Below are positions 35,813-47,789 of a stretch of DNA of 64,000 nucleotides, piece by piece (positions within the stretch are counted from its first letter, which is position 1; the number at the start of each line of letters is the position of its first letter). The stretch comes from Lentinula raphanica (Eukaryota > Basidiomycota > Agaricomycetes > Agaricales > Omphalotaceae). Where the stretch lies: positions 992,001 to 1,056,000 of the forward strand of contig JANVFP010000008.1 of NCBI GenBank assembly GCA_027919835.1. The letters run 5' to 3'. A model generated the notes under the pieces. That model was not told the origin of the DNA. It saw nothing but the letters and a program-made list of their open reading frames with translations, and ran no database searches. The translations under genes and the position numbers were made by a program.

Positions 35813-36451
35813 TCAAAGCCCGAGTACGAGACTAAATTTTCGACAGGAAACTGATAGCGACGATGGCTTCAAGAGAGGCTTCCTTTCCTTCCGCGTTCTG
35901 TTCTCCTCCTCCTCCCCCTCCTTCATTTGATCGATCATCTTCTGGTTAGATCTGCTGAGGTTGAGCTGAGGTGTGAGGTTGAGCTGAGGTGTGAGGTTGA
36001 GCTGAGGTGTGAGGTTGAGCTGAGGTGTGAGGTTGAGCTGAGGTGTGAGGTTGAGTTGAGGTGTGAGGTTGAGCTGAGGTGTGAGGTTGAGCTGAGGTGG
36101 AGGTGGAGGTGGAGGAAGATGCTGTAAGATGGTTTGTACAGGTGGCAGTATTTCTGGCATGACCGCAGAAGGAGGCAACGTCTGCATATGCTGAGCAAGG
36201 TGAGCACGAAGCGCAGCGTTCTCAACTCAAAGTCAGTCAACCAAAACGCGACATGCTTCCCATCGCCGATTCGCCTCATCGGCCGAAGCGAGAGCTGGGA
36301 TCTGTTGCTCAGGTGCTGTAGATGTTTTTCGTTTACGAGAAGTGCGAGGAGCAGGAACCGGAAGCTGACCTTGGGCGGCCTGAGCTACGGGTTGTCCGTG
36401 GGTGCTGGAGATGGTTGTTGTTGTTAAAGGTCCTACATCACCGAGTTTCAT
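35813..36451 (-). pseudogene. Hypothetical gene with six-residue repeats and in-frame stops
   Basis: From the ATG at 36449-36451 (MKLGDVGPLTTTTISS) the frame reads through RTSRKRKTS and DEANRRWEACRVLVD. It then meets two stops within about 9 nt before continuing in the same frame with VENAALRAHLAQHMQTLPPS, a coiled-coil-like stretch. It then enters eight QLNLTP repeats and a charged tail. The continued frame suggests a recent stop mutation, or a small intron that I cannot define. Not recognised. Confidence 0.45.
35945..36105. repeat. 18-bp minisatellite, eight units
   Basis: The unit is GTTGAGCTGAGGTGTGAG, encoding QLNLTP on the minus strand. Units are almost identical, indicating recent expansion. 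The unit has no spacer structure, so it is not CRISPR-like. Confidence 0.95.
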
Positions 36452-36713
36452 CGTCTTGTTCGGTCATTGGAGGCAAGTCCGCGATGACGCAGGAGATGTA
36501 ACAACATCCATATAGTCAGGCGGCGTTGTGATTCGTGAGACGAGACATGCCACGTCGTGACTCGTCCATTCGGAGCACAGATTGAACATGACGACGAAGA
36601 GGTCCATAGTGATGATTTGTAGTACACGGATATAAAGAGCAGGGTGTCCTAAAGAAATCGAGGGAAATAGAGGGTAGTAACACGAAACAGGATGAGGGCA
36701 GGATCAAATCTCA

Positions 36714-37440
36714 GGCGGAATTTTTAACGAGAAATACGGGTGCTTGAGAGCTTCTGCAACAGTGATCCTCTGCGAGGGATCAAATGCCAGGGGTTTCTGC
36801 ACGAGGTTTAGAAACTGCCGGTTGATATAATCGGTGGGTTGTATATCGTGCTGGATGACGATGAGTAAAGGCTGACAAGAAGTAATACAAGAGGCTTACA
36901 TCTAGGGGTCTGTTCGCACGTACATCCTTCTTGCTCTGTCTGGAAGCTTTTGGCTTGGGCCAATCTGATCTAGAGCCTTCTTTGAAGAACTCTGGTATCG
37001 ACCTCGCTCCTGCACGGCCAAGTTGATCCGGCATTTTGCCCATGACCATCTCCATCATTGCGAGATGTTCAAGGTTATCGTGCGTCTGACAAGGGCCATC
37101 CTTGTGTAGATTTTGACCAGAATACAACCAAGCGAGTAGACGTCGCAAGGAAAAGATCACCTAAGGCCTGTTCGTTATCGTCACGATGTCTATCATGTCC
37201 GATGGCGGAGGAACACGAACTTGAAATGATTTCTGGTGCACGGTAATGCCGGTATTTCTTGACGTCCTTTTCGGCTTGAGTTTTGGTAGCTTCAGTGTTG
37301 GTGGTCGTTCGTGAGGTCGACGTGATCCTTGAGGCCTTCAACCTTGAATTATTGAGCCAACGGGTTTTAGTTTCGAACGTGTCAATCAGCAAACCAACAC
37401 CAGGCTGTATCGTCGTGAGCATTCTCGTTCTGATTTAAAC
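36714..37440 (-). pseudogene. C-terminal half of a LAMMER/CLK-type protein kinase, decayed
   Basis: The reading KYRHYRAPEII is kinase subdomain VIII. A broken stretch contains CDVYSLGCILV in a shifted frame. It is followed by THDNLEHLAMMEMVMGKMP, where EHLAMMEM is the LAMMER signature, then EFFKEGSRSDWPKPKASRQS. An intron with intact borders (GTAAGC...CATCCAG) leads to HDIQPTDYINRQFLNLVQKP, FDPSQRITVAEALKHPYFS, and a stop at 36714. The N-lobe and catalytic loop are absent and at least one frameshift is present. Because the intron is retained, this is a DNA-level partial duplication, not a retrocopy. Confidence 0.8.
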
Positions 37441-39933
37441 ATGCTAGAACTGACCAAGTCAATGATTTCTCGAAGGTGGACCTCGATAGAGCATTGCTTG
37501 AGGTCTGGGTAACGGGCGGAATTGTGAATCAGCTCTAATACTTTGCCTTGGCACACCTTTAGGGCTCAAAATCCAAACACAAAAAGAAGGGCCTCTATAG
37601 TGTCTCAAGTTCTCGTGGCAATTGGCGGTCGAACAAAATTTTGAGAAATCCGTGAAATTGAAGAGCTCGTCGAAAGAGGAAGTGAGAAAGTACGAGACGG
37701 ACATAAGAGACACTCACCGGAAATATGGCGTCGAGGGTTGCTTCCTTGACGAAAAACAGCAGCCAAGAACGGCGAGAACATGGAACTATATACCGTGTTG
37801 TCAATTGAGACGACCACAAGGGGCCCATCAGAAGCCGAAGACGAGCCCTGTATATATTGAATCAGCGTCAAAACCATTGTGCTCAAAGAGAAGGGCCTTG
37901 AAAAATCCTTGTTATACTCCTTGAGTGTGGCAATGTCTGCTTGAATGTCTGCTATAATATTCATTGTTATAGAAGATGTCATTGAGTCAATATATTATAT
38001 TTAAATGCCAGACTGGATGACTCTGTTCCACTCGATGATTGTATTTTGTCCGGAGGTCAAGAATCATGCTTTGTACATTTGTTCGGGGCATTTCCCATTC
38101 TGCACGATCGGGGAATATGGCTGAGTGTTGTGTCATTCCATTTGAGCCAATTTCCCCGCCGAGGTTTGTGTTTACTCACCTGAGAAAGGAGGTTTACAAA
38201 CTCTTCGAGTTAGATGATGAGCATCTGTCGTGTCATCTTGAAATATTTGAGTAAGAGCAGATTGGAAGTGGTGGTTGTGCCTTCGAAACTCGTCCAGCAG
38301 TATAGGTACGGAGTTGAAATCCGGAATGTTTGCATCTTGCATCGATGGAAGGCTGCTTGCTCCACAAAGAAGTGAACGTGAGCATGAAGATACTAGGAAG
38401 GCTGCAGCAAGCAAAGAAAAGAGCAAACCAACAAAAACACGACCAATTCAAATTTCGATGGTCCGAGCTGGTCCGGGTCAAAGGCTTTATGTAAGCGAGC
38501 TTACTGAAGCGGACTGTCGTGCAAAAAACCTGAAAAAGCTCAGTTCTCCAAAACTGGTTTTCTGTAACTGACTCTCACCTTGTAGTACTAGGTAGCTAGA
38601 TACAATAGCGTGGTCCTAGTTGCAACTAACGTGAGGAAAACCTTCTCAGTGTTAGTATACGAGCTCACTCACGCCGTGAGTTTCATTGTTGAATTAACCA
38701 TTATGGCTACTCATTCTTTCGACAAAAGCTTTCGATGCGCCCTGTAGTCCCCAACTTTACCCTGACAGAGAGTCAATTACGTCTTCCCCGCCAAGTCCGT
38801 ATCGTTGTTTTTGCGCTCAGTCATGAGCCTGAATTTCCATTTCAGCGGTTTCACTGCATTTGGGCCTACCAAAAACCTCAAGATCTAATTGAATATGACC
38901 ACCTACAAATGGAGACACCCAACTCGCTGGTGGAAGTGAATGGCTGCATTACCTGAGATTCATCGTTAGCCATTAGTTTGGTACTGAAGCAGTTCGCACC
39001 TACCATTGAAGATTCGCTAAAAAAAACCAAACACGTGGATAGCGTCAGCGATGGAGCCGCCAACGTCTGAACGTCCATTGAACACCTTGGCCAACTTTCG
39101 GCCAATAGGTCGCGAGTTGAGGCACATTCCGGACGGACTAAATCAAAAATTGTTTGCGCTGGTAACAGATCAGCCGTCTGAATCTGTAAAAAAGTACTTT
39201 ACAGACCCATCCCGAGCAGAGTAGAATACTTACCTACTGCGTTGAGCAGACCCAAAACATAAGTCTGCCCATAGGACGTGGCCGGGACGTGGCAACGAAT
39301 TTGTTCTCGCATCCAAAATTCTTGCCTGAAGGGGTAGAACCAAACCCACAGTCAGATGATTCAGAAGAGGTGGATCTCCTGTATTTGAAACAGCAGGACA
39401 TTGACTTCTTCTCTGATGACATTGGAGATTTCCTTGTACCTTTGTCTGACTGAAGAAATTTTGGTAAATATAGTGCAAGAAGAGCCACAGCAAATTCGTA
39501 CCTTACCGTTTTCCCTATTACAGTATTGAAGTCTATAGCGTGATGAATTTGAACTAACCATGCATCTTACCTGTCTCGTCTATTGGTTTCTGTCCATGCT
39601 ACTATCTTGCCCTCTTGTGTACCTTTGGCGCGTACGGAATAATTACCTGTCATGAAATGTTTGTCAATATATGTGTATATACAACGTGCATGAATCTTAC
39701 TTGCTTCTTGTTGTTCGTTGGTCCAAATGTATTTCTGTTTTATGGGCTACTCAATTCTTTTTTTGTTTGATGAATAATGATAACTAGTACAATGGTGTTT
39801 TAACTAATTAGATAGCGAACACAGCGAATAATCTTCAGTGCCTAGAATACTTGAATAAACACATGCTCAAGGCATTCATGCCTGCCCAATGAAAAATTGT
39901 AGATAGTATACATAGTAGTATAGGTATGCCTAG
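37441..39933. other. Gene-poor stretch with relics
   Basis: Frames at 37605-37982 (minus) and 38735-38956 (plus, QVRIVVFALSHEPEFPFQRF) look like fragments of coding DNA but match no family I know. A plus-strand stretch at 39240-39460 contains FSHPKFLPEGVEPNPQ and an acidic segment. None forms an intact gene. Confidence 0.35.
38065..38330 (-). pseudogene. Relic, paralogous to 33045-33290
   Basis: The reading LLDEFRRHNHHFQSALTQIF and the nucleotide stretch ATCATGCTTTGNACATTNGTTC (on the plus strand, with mismatches) are shared with the 33-kb relic. The family is unknown. Confidence 0.45.
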
Positions 39934-42874
39934 TTATTCTTGGAATGGTTCATACAAAAGACGAATTGGATCCAACAGCGCATTTGCTGATGATCGCAAT
40001 GCATTGGTTTCATGAACGGCGACAAGATCTGCGGCTTCGACCCATTGAGGTCCATAGAATGAGTCAAGGATTTCGTCAAATTTTACTCGAATGCCGGGTT
40101 TGCGCCTGAACTTGACCACCTGAACTAACCACCGGGGAGGTTTCAATGGATCTAAGCGCTTCATGTAAGTTAACCGGCGACACATTAACCCAGTTCGATT
40201 CCCGGAGCAGATAAGGAAGAGGCCTTTGGCAATCCCGCGATTGGAATGTATGCATAATGAGCGTGGGGTCTCGAGGATGGTGGAAGGGTCTACTTCAACA
40301 ATATCACTGTCACTGGGCTTTCTCCCTCCAAGCCGGCTTCCTACGACAGAATAGACCAAAGTTGTTCCATTGATATTTCGGAGGAAAACTCTTCGATCTC
40401 GTTCTGGGTTGGTCGTAGTGGCCACTAATAATTCCATGCCTTCGGGTAATCCTTTTGCGATACGAGGATCGAGTATCCAGTGCTGTGAGGGATTGGGAGA
40501 GCAAGGGTGCCAGGCTGGATCAGTCGCGGTGCTCGGCGGGGAAGAACAAGGGGTTGATAGACGACTCGGATCTTCAAGTGTGCCATCTGTTCTGTGTGAG
40601 TCCGAGGTTGCTTGAGCATTTTCCGCTAATAATGTCCCTGGGTTTAAGAGACGAAGTTCTTCGGCTGAATACCGAGGAAGATAATCGGGCTTCAGATTCC
40701 AGTAACTATCCCAGTTCGTATGCGAGCCGTCCTCGTTGTTCCCATCGATGTCATGAAGAAATCGATTGTTGTCCACGCGGCGAAGACAGTCATAGTCGAC
40801 CCAAGCAAACGGATTACTTATTCCCTGCGCTTCAGAACGGATTCGCACGGAAAGCCCGCTCAGGGTGCTTTTGTCTACTCGTGCATCCATGACGATGGCA
40901 CGATAGCCTTTGTTTGACAATCTGACAGGGTACACTTGCAAGTTTTTCCAAGGGACTGCTCTAGTAGAGGGTTGAGTCGCCGGAGACATACTATGGTCGC
41001 AAGGTGCGCACAAATGGTCTTTCGGGCGATAGCGAACTTGAACCTGATTTGAGGTTGAGTTTTCGACCTTCGTGAGCGTATTTGGGTGGAAATCAAGGAA
41101 CTGTTATCAAATGAGTAAATTACGACAATAATTGAGAAAGAGACTTCACCCCATCGTGATGATCCTGCAGCATCACCTCTACTTTAGCAGGCCCTACAGT
41201 CATCACTATGCCTTCCTGGTTCATCTCCTTTGCCTTAGCCAGCGTTTCAGGATCATGGTTTCTGAATTTCAGAGAGAGTCTTTGATGAGCACCAGACAGA
41301 AGGAGAACTATGTCGCCAGGGGTAAATATCTTCTCAAGATAAGTTTTCGACAGTATATGAAGCGAATTGACGATGAAGTTTGAACCTCGCAAAGGAATAT
41401 TGATTTCACAGTAGGAAGATCCGACGTCGTGAATAACGCCTTCGGTTTGGCCTGCAGGTAGTTCGAAGGAATACTCTCCTTCTGACGTACACCAAGTTCC
41501 ATCAAAATCAGTGAAACGGACAGCCTCCCCAATGCGAAATTCCCAGGAGGATGGCGGAGGCATCGAAAGTAGAGATCGATGAACCTCAGGATGATTGGAG
41601 GCCAAGAAATAGTGGCGAACGTTGACTGGCATTTCCAATGCAGTTTCCATATCCTTGAGTTTCACACGTACGAGGACAAGGCCGTTCTGCCAGTATTGTT
41701 CTAGACATATATAGCGCTTTTCTGTCGGTTCGGAATGAGCGCATGTAGGAGAGAATTTACAGTGTCTAGCACAATCTAATTGTGCGGGAACACAAAAGCG
41801 TCTGGCAATCAATTCTCCGACTCTCCAAGGAAGAACGTCTGGGCGTTTGTTCAAAGCGCGCTTTCGTTTGAGCGTGATTTGACCGCTGGAAAGGTCGTAT
41901 AGTTGGGAACAATCCAGTCTAGGAGGAAATAGAACCAAGCGTTCCTCACGATCGTTGATTTCGTTGAAATCATCATCTATGACAAGCCCGACATCATTCT
42001 GATACAGGCCGCGATTGCATTTGATCCAGGTGCGAGGTGGGTACTCCTGGGGCAAGAGTGGTTCCCGTAGTATATGTGCAATGCTCGCAGAATCCTCAAT
42101 GACGCTATGGATGGGAAGCACTAGATCTGTGCGGGATGATGCCGGAGAAATGTTATGAACAGACTCGTGGGCCGAAAAAACGACGCGGGGTGCTTTGGGG
42201 TATAAGAGGCCAGGAATAGTGAGCAGGTAAGATGCGAGTGTGATATTCTGAGGCAACATGCTTTGTGCCTGGAGATATATACCGCCAGGCAAAGCAGAAG
42301 GAAACGCGGCTCGAAGAATTAAAGGATCGATGTTTTGGTCTTGAATATCTGTGCGGATACGATTTATGATGCTTTGTTCGTACTGACGCTGGATTGATGG
42401 CGTTTGAGTTGAATTTCATGGGATAATTAATCCATTGACTCTTACCTGGCAGCGCACGTAGAACAGCTTATACCCGAAAATCGCTAGTCCTCCGTCACCT
42501 AGATATTTCTTGATCCAATGCTTCAGCAACCGTTGTTCCTTGGTCAGTTCGACAGCATATGGGATGTCCCAATCTTGCTCTCGATCCAAGTCAGACGTAA
42601 TATCCGGCGGGGGTGATAAGGATAGAGTAGTTCGAGTCTCGCGATCTGTATGATCGAGAGCTGTGCTAGGTCGCTGACGATGTATGAATTCTTCAAGATG
42701 GTGAACCAACCGATCGAAGTGAGATGACGCATTAGCGGATGGAAGGTGATATTGCAGTGGTAGTGGCGTAACGCGAGAGCTGGATTCATCGTTGGCTTCT
42801 TTGCCATCTGAACTATCCCGCTCAAGATCATCGTATTCTTCAGCTTCAAGCAAAATGGATTGTTCAGGTCCCAT
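39934..42874 (-). CDS. Spt5-like KOW-domain protein
   Basis: Spt5 is the transcription elongation factor that rides on RNA polymerase II; this is a divergent relative. From MGPEQSILLEAEEYDDLERD (ATG at 42872-42874) comes an acidic N-terminus. An NGN-like region is split by a 57-nt intron (KLFYVRCQ / RQYEQSIINRI) and continues with ALPGGIYLQAQS and IPGLLYPKAPR. KOW-like modules follow: WIKCNRGLYQNDVGLVIDD with LVLFPPRLD, then FTPGDIVLLLSG...EGIVMTVG. After a second intron comes VPWKNLQVYPVRLSNKGYRA, which resembles the last Spt5 KOW. It lacks the heptad-repeat C-terminal tail of true Spt5 and continues instead with about 250 unmatched residues. I infer about 950 residues, intact. It is probably a paralogue, not the essential Spt5. 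Confidence 0.75.
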
Positions 42875-45200
42875 CTACCTGGAGAACGGCATATTAGTGT
42901 TCGTGGAACGTCATATTATACGCGCGGAACGTTGTAGTGGTTTGGGGAAAGACTTTTTGACTGTGAGTCTCACCCAAATGTTCCGGAATTAGCCTGCACC
43001 TTTGCAGATTATTTGCATGGGTTCCTGTGTGTTGCGATAATGCTGCTATCCTAGTGACTTCGCGCTGATGGATTTTGGCTGAATTCAAGGCTGGATAGTC
43101 ACAGTAAGGCTTGCCAGTTGCGACGGTAGTGGTGGGGACGCTGAAAGGAACCAGAATTACGTAATTACAGAAAAATCAACGAACTTTATAGAGCTCATCG
43201 GACGAGACAATGAGAAGGGAAATCTAAGGAAACTGGCGTGGATTATGTCAACATGTAGAAAACGTTCGGATCCGTGATGCGATCAATCCGATCCAGGTAT
43301 TTCAATGGTGCGCTCACTACCCTTTAGTAAAATTTCCTGCTGATCCTGGCACATCTCATAGGCTTCAACTACCAGAAAGGTTCATGCATAAGGATTTCAT
43401 GTCGAACAAAATCAAATTTTCACTGGAGGCAAAACTTGTTCAGCCCTTTAGGACGTCGTCGCTCGGAAATACACGTTACATCTCCACAAACGAGTTCATC
43501 GCAGATCATTCAAAAAGAGGCTTGGGCAGTCAAATCTGTGACGAAATCTGCAAGGTCAAGGGGACCTTCGATATCCGTCTTGATCCAATGTTGAACCAGG
43601 CTGCATGTATGGGCGCAGGTAATTAAGGCAGTGCCTCACAGTTTGAGGGTCAAGCTATAAAGTGAGTATTTCTATGTCGCGGTGGTGATTCCGAAGACTT
43701 AGACTGTGATAACTAGGGCGGCGCAATGACGATGAAGGCAGTGCCAAGGACAAGTTCTATGTTTACGCTTCACATGTTCCGGTCACCCCATTCAAGGGCA
43801 GTCGTCTATAGAATCTTGCTTTTCTTGAATCATTCTCATGGCTCTGATTTATAGGGTCTTGAAACTGTCGTCCTAGACGCCGAGTAGAAAGTCACTTGGC
43901 ATCTTGATCTATGAAAACGTCTTCTCGATGTCTTCATGCCAATGCTCTATGTCGCATGTGCTTTAGTCAATGCATGCCATATTGACTTTCTTCGGTGTGC
44001 TTTCACTTATAAATATTCTCTCTGGAATAAACGATACATCTCCACAAACGCATTCATCGCCGATCGTTCGAAAAGAGGGAACTTTGAGCTTGAGCAGTCA
44101 TTGCGAGCGAAGCGAAGCAACCGAGTTCATGCAGGGTGGATAGAGACCTGACTGCATTTGTACTTGTTTGGCTTTTGCATGTCATAGAGGATTTTGCTTC
44201 ATTTTGACATGAATGCGTCGTTTCTCGCTCAAATCCTTCTCTTTCTGTCTGATGATCTCAAGAGATACTCACCTCGAGTGCTGTTAACGGTTTAAGTGGT
44301 TTTGAACGATGCGATAAGTCCAGGTTTTGAGCTTGGAAGATTTGGGAGACACAGATCAGGAAACATTCGGATGCTCTTGGTGAGTTTTTTTGCATGTTCA
44401 AGTTCTTTCTGCTAAATCTCCTCAAAATCATTGATGAACGTCCTTTATGACCATTGCTTCTCAACTAGGATTAGGCTTCGCGAGCAGAACACCGTGCCAC
44501 GGTGTATACCTAGTATCTTCGACGGAATGTGCAGGGAAGGCCACAGGGACGTTGAAATTACTTCTTATTGCGAGCGACTCAGCAATAGTGGTTTCGTGAG
44601 GACACTGGTGAATGGTGTCCGTGTTTATATCTGTTTGGCGTTTGCAGAGGATTTTTCCTCTTTTTGAAATGAATGCGCTCTTTCTCGTTCAAACTCTGGT
44701 CTATCTTTTTATTTCTCTCAAAGTGTGCTCCTGTTGCATGCAGAAAGTGTTTGCCTCGCTTTTGAAAGGTGTTTTGACTGTAGAAATTGAGCTGTTTGTT
44801 TTGGAGAGGTTGCCTGGAGATGATTCAGACGCTTTCAAGGCCCCCATTGCTCAAGTGAGTTCTCAACATTTCGTGCTCTACTCTTTGCTTATGTGAATGT
44901 CTACAAGCTGTTGGGCTCCATATTCAACTTATCCTGGTCTTCTGGTTGTTCCAGCCATGTTTACTTCTCTGCCAAATGCCTTCTCAAACTTACTTCAGTC
45001 ATATCATTTCACTTGCGCGCCGAAACCTTTGTGTCATCGCCATTGATATTCCACTTACATAGTACTACTTCCAGAGCTCTAGTCATGAATATTGCCCGCA
45101 TATCATAACTGCTTAGAATGAGGAACATGAGTAAACTTTGCGATTAGAGCTTCCTTCGCGAGCACTGAACCGTGCGCCACGGTTACTTTATAGGGTCTTG
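42875..45200. repeat. Diffuse tandem repeats, no intact gene
   Basis: The block around 43470-43530 (TACATCTCCACAAACGAGTT...AAAAGAGG) recurs at 44030-44080. The block at 44165-44255 (TTTGGCTTTTGCATGTC...GAATGCGTCGTTTCTCGC) recurs at 44629-44695. TATAGGGTCTTGAAACTGTCGTC at 43853 recurs in similar form at about 45190. Short frames inside encode repeated peptides (RYISTNEFIADHSKRG) but no known protein. Confidence 0.6.
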
Positions 45201-45239
45201 ACACTGTCGTCGTAAACGCAGAATGAAGAAATCGAGCCT

Positions 45240-45560
45240 ATTACCATTAAACATCCAATGACTGGTCCCTCAAGTATTGAAACATATTTAAACAAGCGAA
45301 TGATTAAACATTGGATGCTCTAGAGGATCTTATACGTAGGATGAGCTCATATGTTGTATGTTTGAACACTTCCTGACTGAGAGTTAATCACTGCCCATTC
45401 AAACCAGATTTAAACCTGACTTTCAAGTGTTTAAACACAATGTATTCAAGATTAAACATTCAATGTGATTAAAGTATTTAAACAAGCAATGAAACGAGCA
45501 GTGTATTTGAAAGGAGTGGTATGGGTATGTGTGTTTAAAGAAGTGATGTGTTTACACAAC
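45240..45560. repeat. Cluster of TTTAAAC/ATTAAACATT motifs
   Basis: More than ten TTAAAC or TTTAAA words occur within about 320 bp, in variants such as GTATTTAAACAAGC and GATTAAACATTCAATG. Spacing is irregular. No gene is present. Confidence 0.6.
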
Positions 45561-45584
45561 GGCAACTGATAGAATAGAAAAAGC

Positions 45585-45780
45585 GATCCTACTCAAATCG
45601 CGGGTGCTGGACCTTCCGAAACCTATCCATCCAGTAATGAAGTGATGGACGTCGTGGACGCGTATTGAAGAAGAAAGATCCTCGTGGAGGACCTTTGGAA
45701 GGCGTATGTAACGGACTCGGAGATGAGCGTTAAAGTGCTGGCCTCAGTAGATTACATAATCTTTCGATACCTAATTTAGA
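45585..45780 (+). mobile_element. Fragment of a retroelement-like coding repeat (uninterrupted copy)
   Basis: GATCCTACTCAAATCGCGGG and TGCTGGACCTTCCGAAACC...GATGGACGTCGTGGACGCG match 59136-59285, where the same sequence is interrupted by a micro-insertion. Further on, GAGCGTTAAAGTGCTGGCCT...TTACATAA matches 62049-62088. The fragment truncates the NMD3 pseudogene that follows. Confidence 0.65.
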
Positions 45781-46804
45781 AAGGACACCTGGATGGAATT
45801 GCCGACTCGAGTGCTGTGCAGAGGGTGAGTGGGCTGATGTTGCCAAGCTGTCGGGCCTGTTTTGGTGGTATGCAAACTAGATCGTCTTTGCAGATGGGCA
45901 TGATCTCGACGGAATAGGTGTACTTAGTACATGGTGTCGGCGGTATTACTGTGTATCTTGGTAGATCAAGCAAGGTATGTGTTACTAACCTTACTGGAAC
46001 AACACCCGTCAAGAATTCTATCATTTTGACCGCATGGCTTCGTTGACTGTAGAAAAAGTCTAGTCCTTTCATGACTTCTTTTACTGAGATCGTGTCCTTC
46101 CGAGCGCCATGTTTCAAAATAGGTTGTACGAGGAAAAGGAAGGTCCTTTTATGAGAGACCTTTTGCCGAACTTGAACAAGAGCCTTCCAGGTCTTTTTAG
46201 CTGCAAGTTTTGCACAATCGGGACATTGACCATGCTGCACGAGGTACTCTATTTCGAAGGTTTGTTCTAATATGGTGCGGGTGAGGACCTATGCATCAGT
46301 AAGTGGAATTCATCGGGAAGAGTATGAGCTGCATACTTCTGGATCGTTAGCGATACGGGTAACCGTTTTAAATGTGGTTCTGTGCCTATGTCAGCCACAC
46401 TTTGGCTGATCCTTTCAGCTTTTTCGAGCACAGCGCAAGCAGCTCAGATGATTCTGGTCTTGCAAGGACCCAAGCTTGCGGGGGTGCTAGGAATCGTTCG
46501 CAGTTTCTGCAGTATGAGACCGGTGCTGTGATGGAGCAATCAGAATGTGTGGGTAGAGATCTGGAGTTTCATCGTACCTTGCTTGGGTATTCCTTCTGTT
46601 ATGTCCATGCTATAAGCTGATCAGAATTCATCTGTACTGATAGGCAAACATCACACGTATTTCGCAAGCGACGCATAAAATAGCGGAATTGGGTACAATC
46701 GGTGTACCTGATGAGAGAAAGATGTGAAGACAGTAGCAGATCGATTGAGATTCGCAGTCAGCACAAAGGACACGATGGATAGCAGGAGCAGGAACGAATT
46801 CCAT
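45776..46804 (-). pseudogene. NMD3: NMD3 (60S ribosomal export adaptor) pseudogene, truncated
   Basis: NMD3 carries the 60S subunit out of the nucleus with Crm1. From the ATG at 46802-46804 it reads MEFVPAPAIHRVLCADC, then after an intron GTPIVPNSAILCVAC, giving the first Cys pairs of the zinc-binding N-terminus. The middle is decayed (short TEPHLKRLPVSLTIQK). A well-kept block follows from 46240: QHGQCPDCAKLAAKKTWKAL, VQVRQKVSHKRTFLFLVQ, GLDFFYSQRSHAVKMIEFL, and after an intron KYTYSVEIMPICKDDLVCIP and PKQARQLGNISPLTLCTALE. It stops at 45776, where a repeat begins, so at least the C-terminal third is missing. The functional gene must be elsewhere. Confidence 0.85.
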
Positions 46805-47362
46805 GTTTGGAGGTAGAAGTTTTTTGTTACTCAGCAAACTTTTTTGCGGACCCGCGATGAGTGTGATTCTGGGGCGCTTATTTACCATGAGCGCTTATTT
46901 AGCTTTTCTATGGACCAGGAGACGTGTCTATTTCGTCAAAGATTGCGAAGCAGCGGAAGCACACTGTACTTTAGGAAAGTAAAGGTAAAGTAAATAGTCT
47001 CAAGTAAATTAGATTATACCTCGTAAAGTGCTCGTCACTTTACTTCTCCAAGATGAATTTTACAAAGTACACTAGAGTACACTTTTTTTCGCTGCTTTGA
47101 AAGTTCTCTATTTCGTGGCTCATCTGTTTTCAATCGCAATCCCTTTATGCCCGCTTAAGCTCGAACGTGACTGCTATGCTTTGATCTCTCTCTCTTCTCC
47201 CACCATTGGGCTTGCTTGCTGCAGAAAGTCCTCTGTCAAGTCTTGGTCTCTCTCAAAACGTCGTGGCCTGCCCCTCCATTCCTAGTGGAAGTCGTGTATT
47301 TGCTTCCTTTAGTTTCTGTCACGGTTGTAGATGTCCCATTGTCTGATCATCATCCAGTGAAA
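46805..47362. other. Intergenic, no gene seen
   Basis: Contains an AAGTAAAGGTAAAGTAAA stretch near 46975-47000 and short frames only. Confidence 0.4.
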
Positions 47363-47408
47363 TTGTCTCCCCTAGGCAGACTCTTGTAAGCTAAGCTTAC
47401 TGAATTAG
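47363..47408. mobile_element. 46-bp micro-insertion, TCTCCC...CAGACTC family, copy 1
   Basis: Flanked by a perfect 11-bp direct repeat ATCCAGTGAAA (47352-47362 and 47409-47419). The insert has TTGTCTCCCCTAGGCAGAC at the start, a perfect GTAAGC-TAA-GCTTAC hairpin in the middle, and ends GAATTAG. It encodes nothing. Confidence 0.8.
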
Positions 47409-47789
47409 ATCCAGTGAAAGCGTTGCATTAGACAATCCCTCAGCATTCTTTCCTTTTCTTGATCGAGTCATAGACCCAGAAGTGGTGACTATCACTCTAG
47501 AAGGCTATTTATTCATCGTCGCTTCAAGTCGCGACAGACATGGGTTTATTCTTTGAACCGAGCAGCTTAGCATTTGTTTCACGCTGCTACGCCGAAGATT
47601 CAGGCCTTCTACCATCACTACACGGAGTCTGCTGTTCAATGGCATAACAATAACAGGGAGACGTCGAGTTGGTATAAGTAAAAATGTGTATAAAAGAAAA
47701 GAACAGTAAGGTTTTATAATGTGGGCTTGCCATTGAGCTAAGCCTACCATATTGTGGGCTGTGTAGATTATTAGATTGAGCCACTCCAT

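Noticed and set aside
35945..36105. CRISPR-like array
   Set aside because: The units are contiguous 18-bp coding repeats without unique spacers, in a eukaryotic setting.
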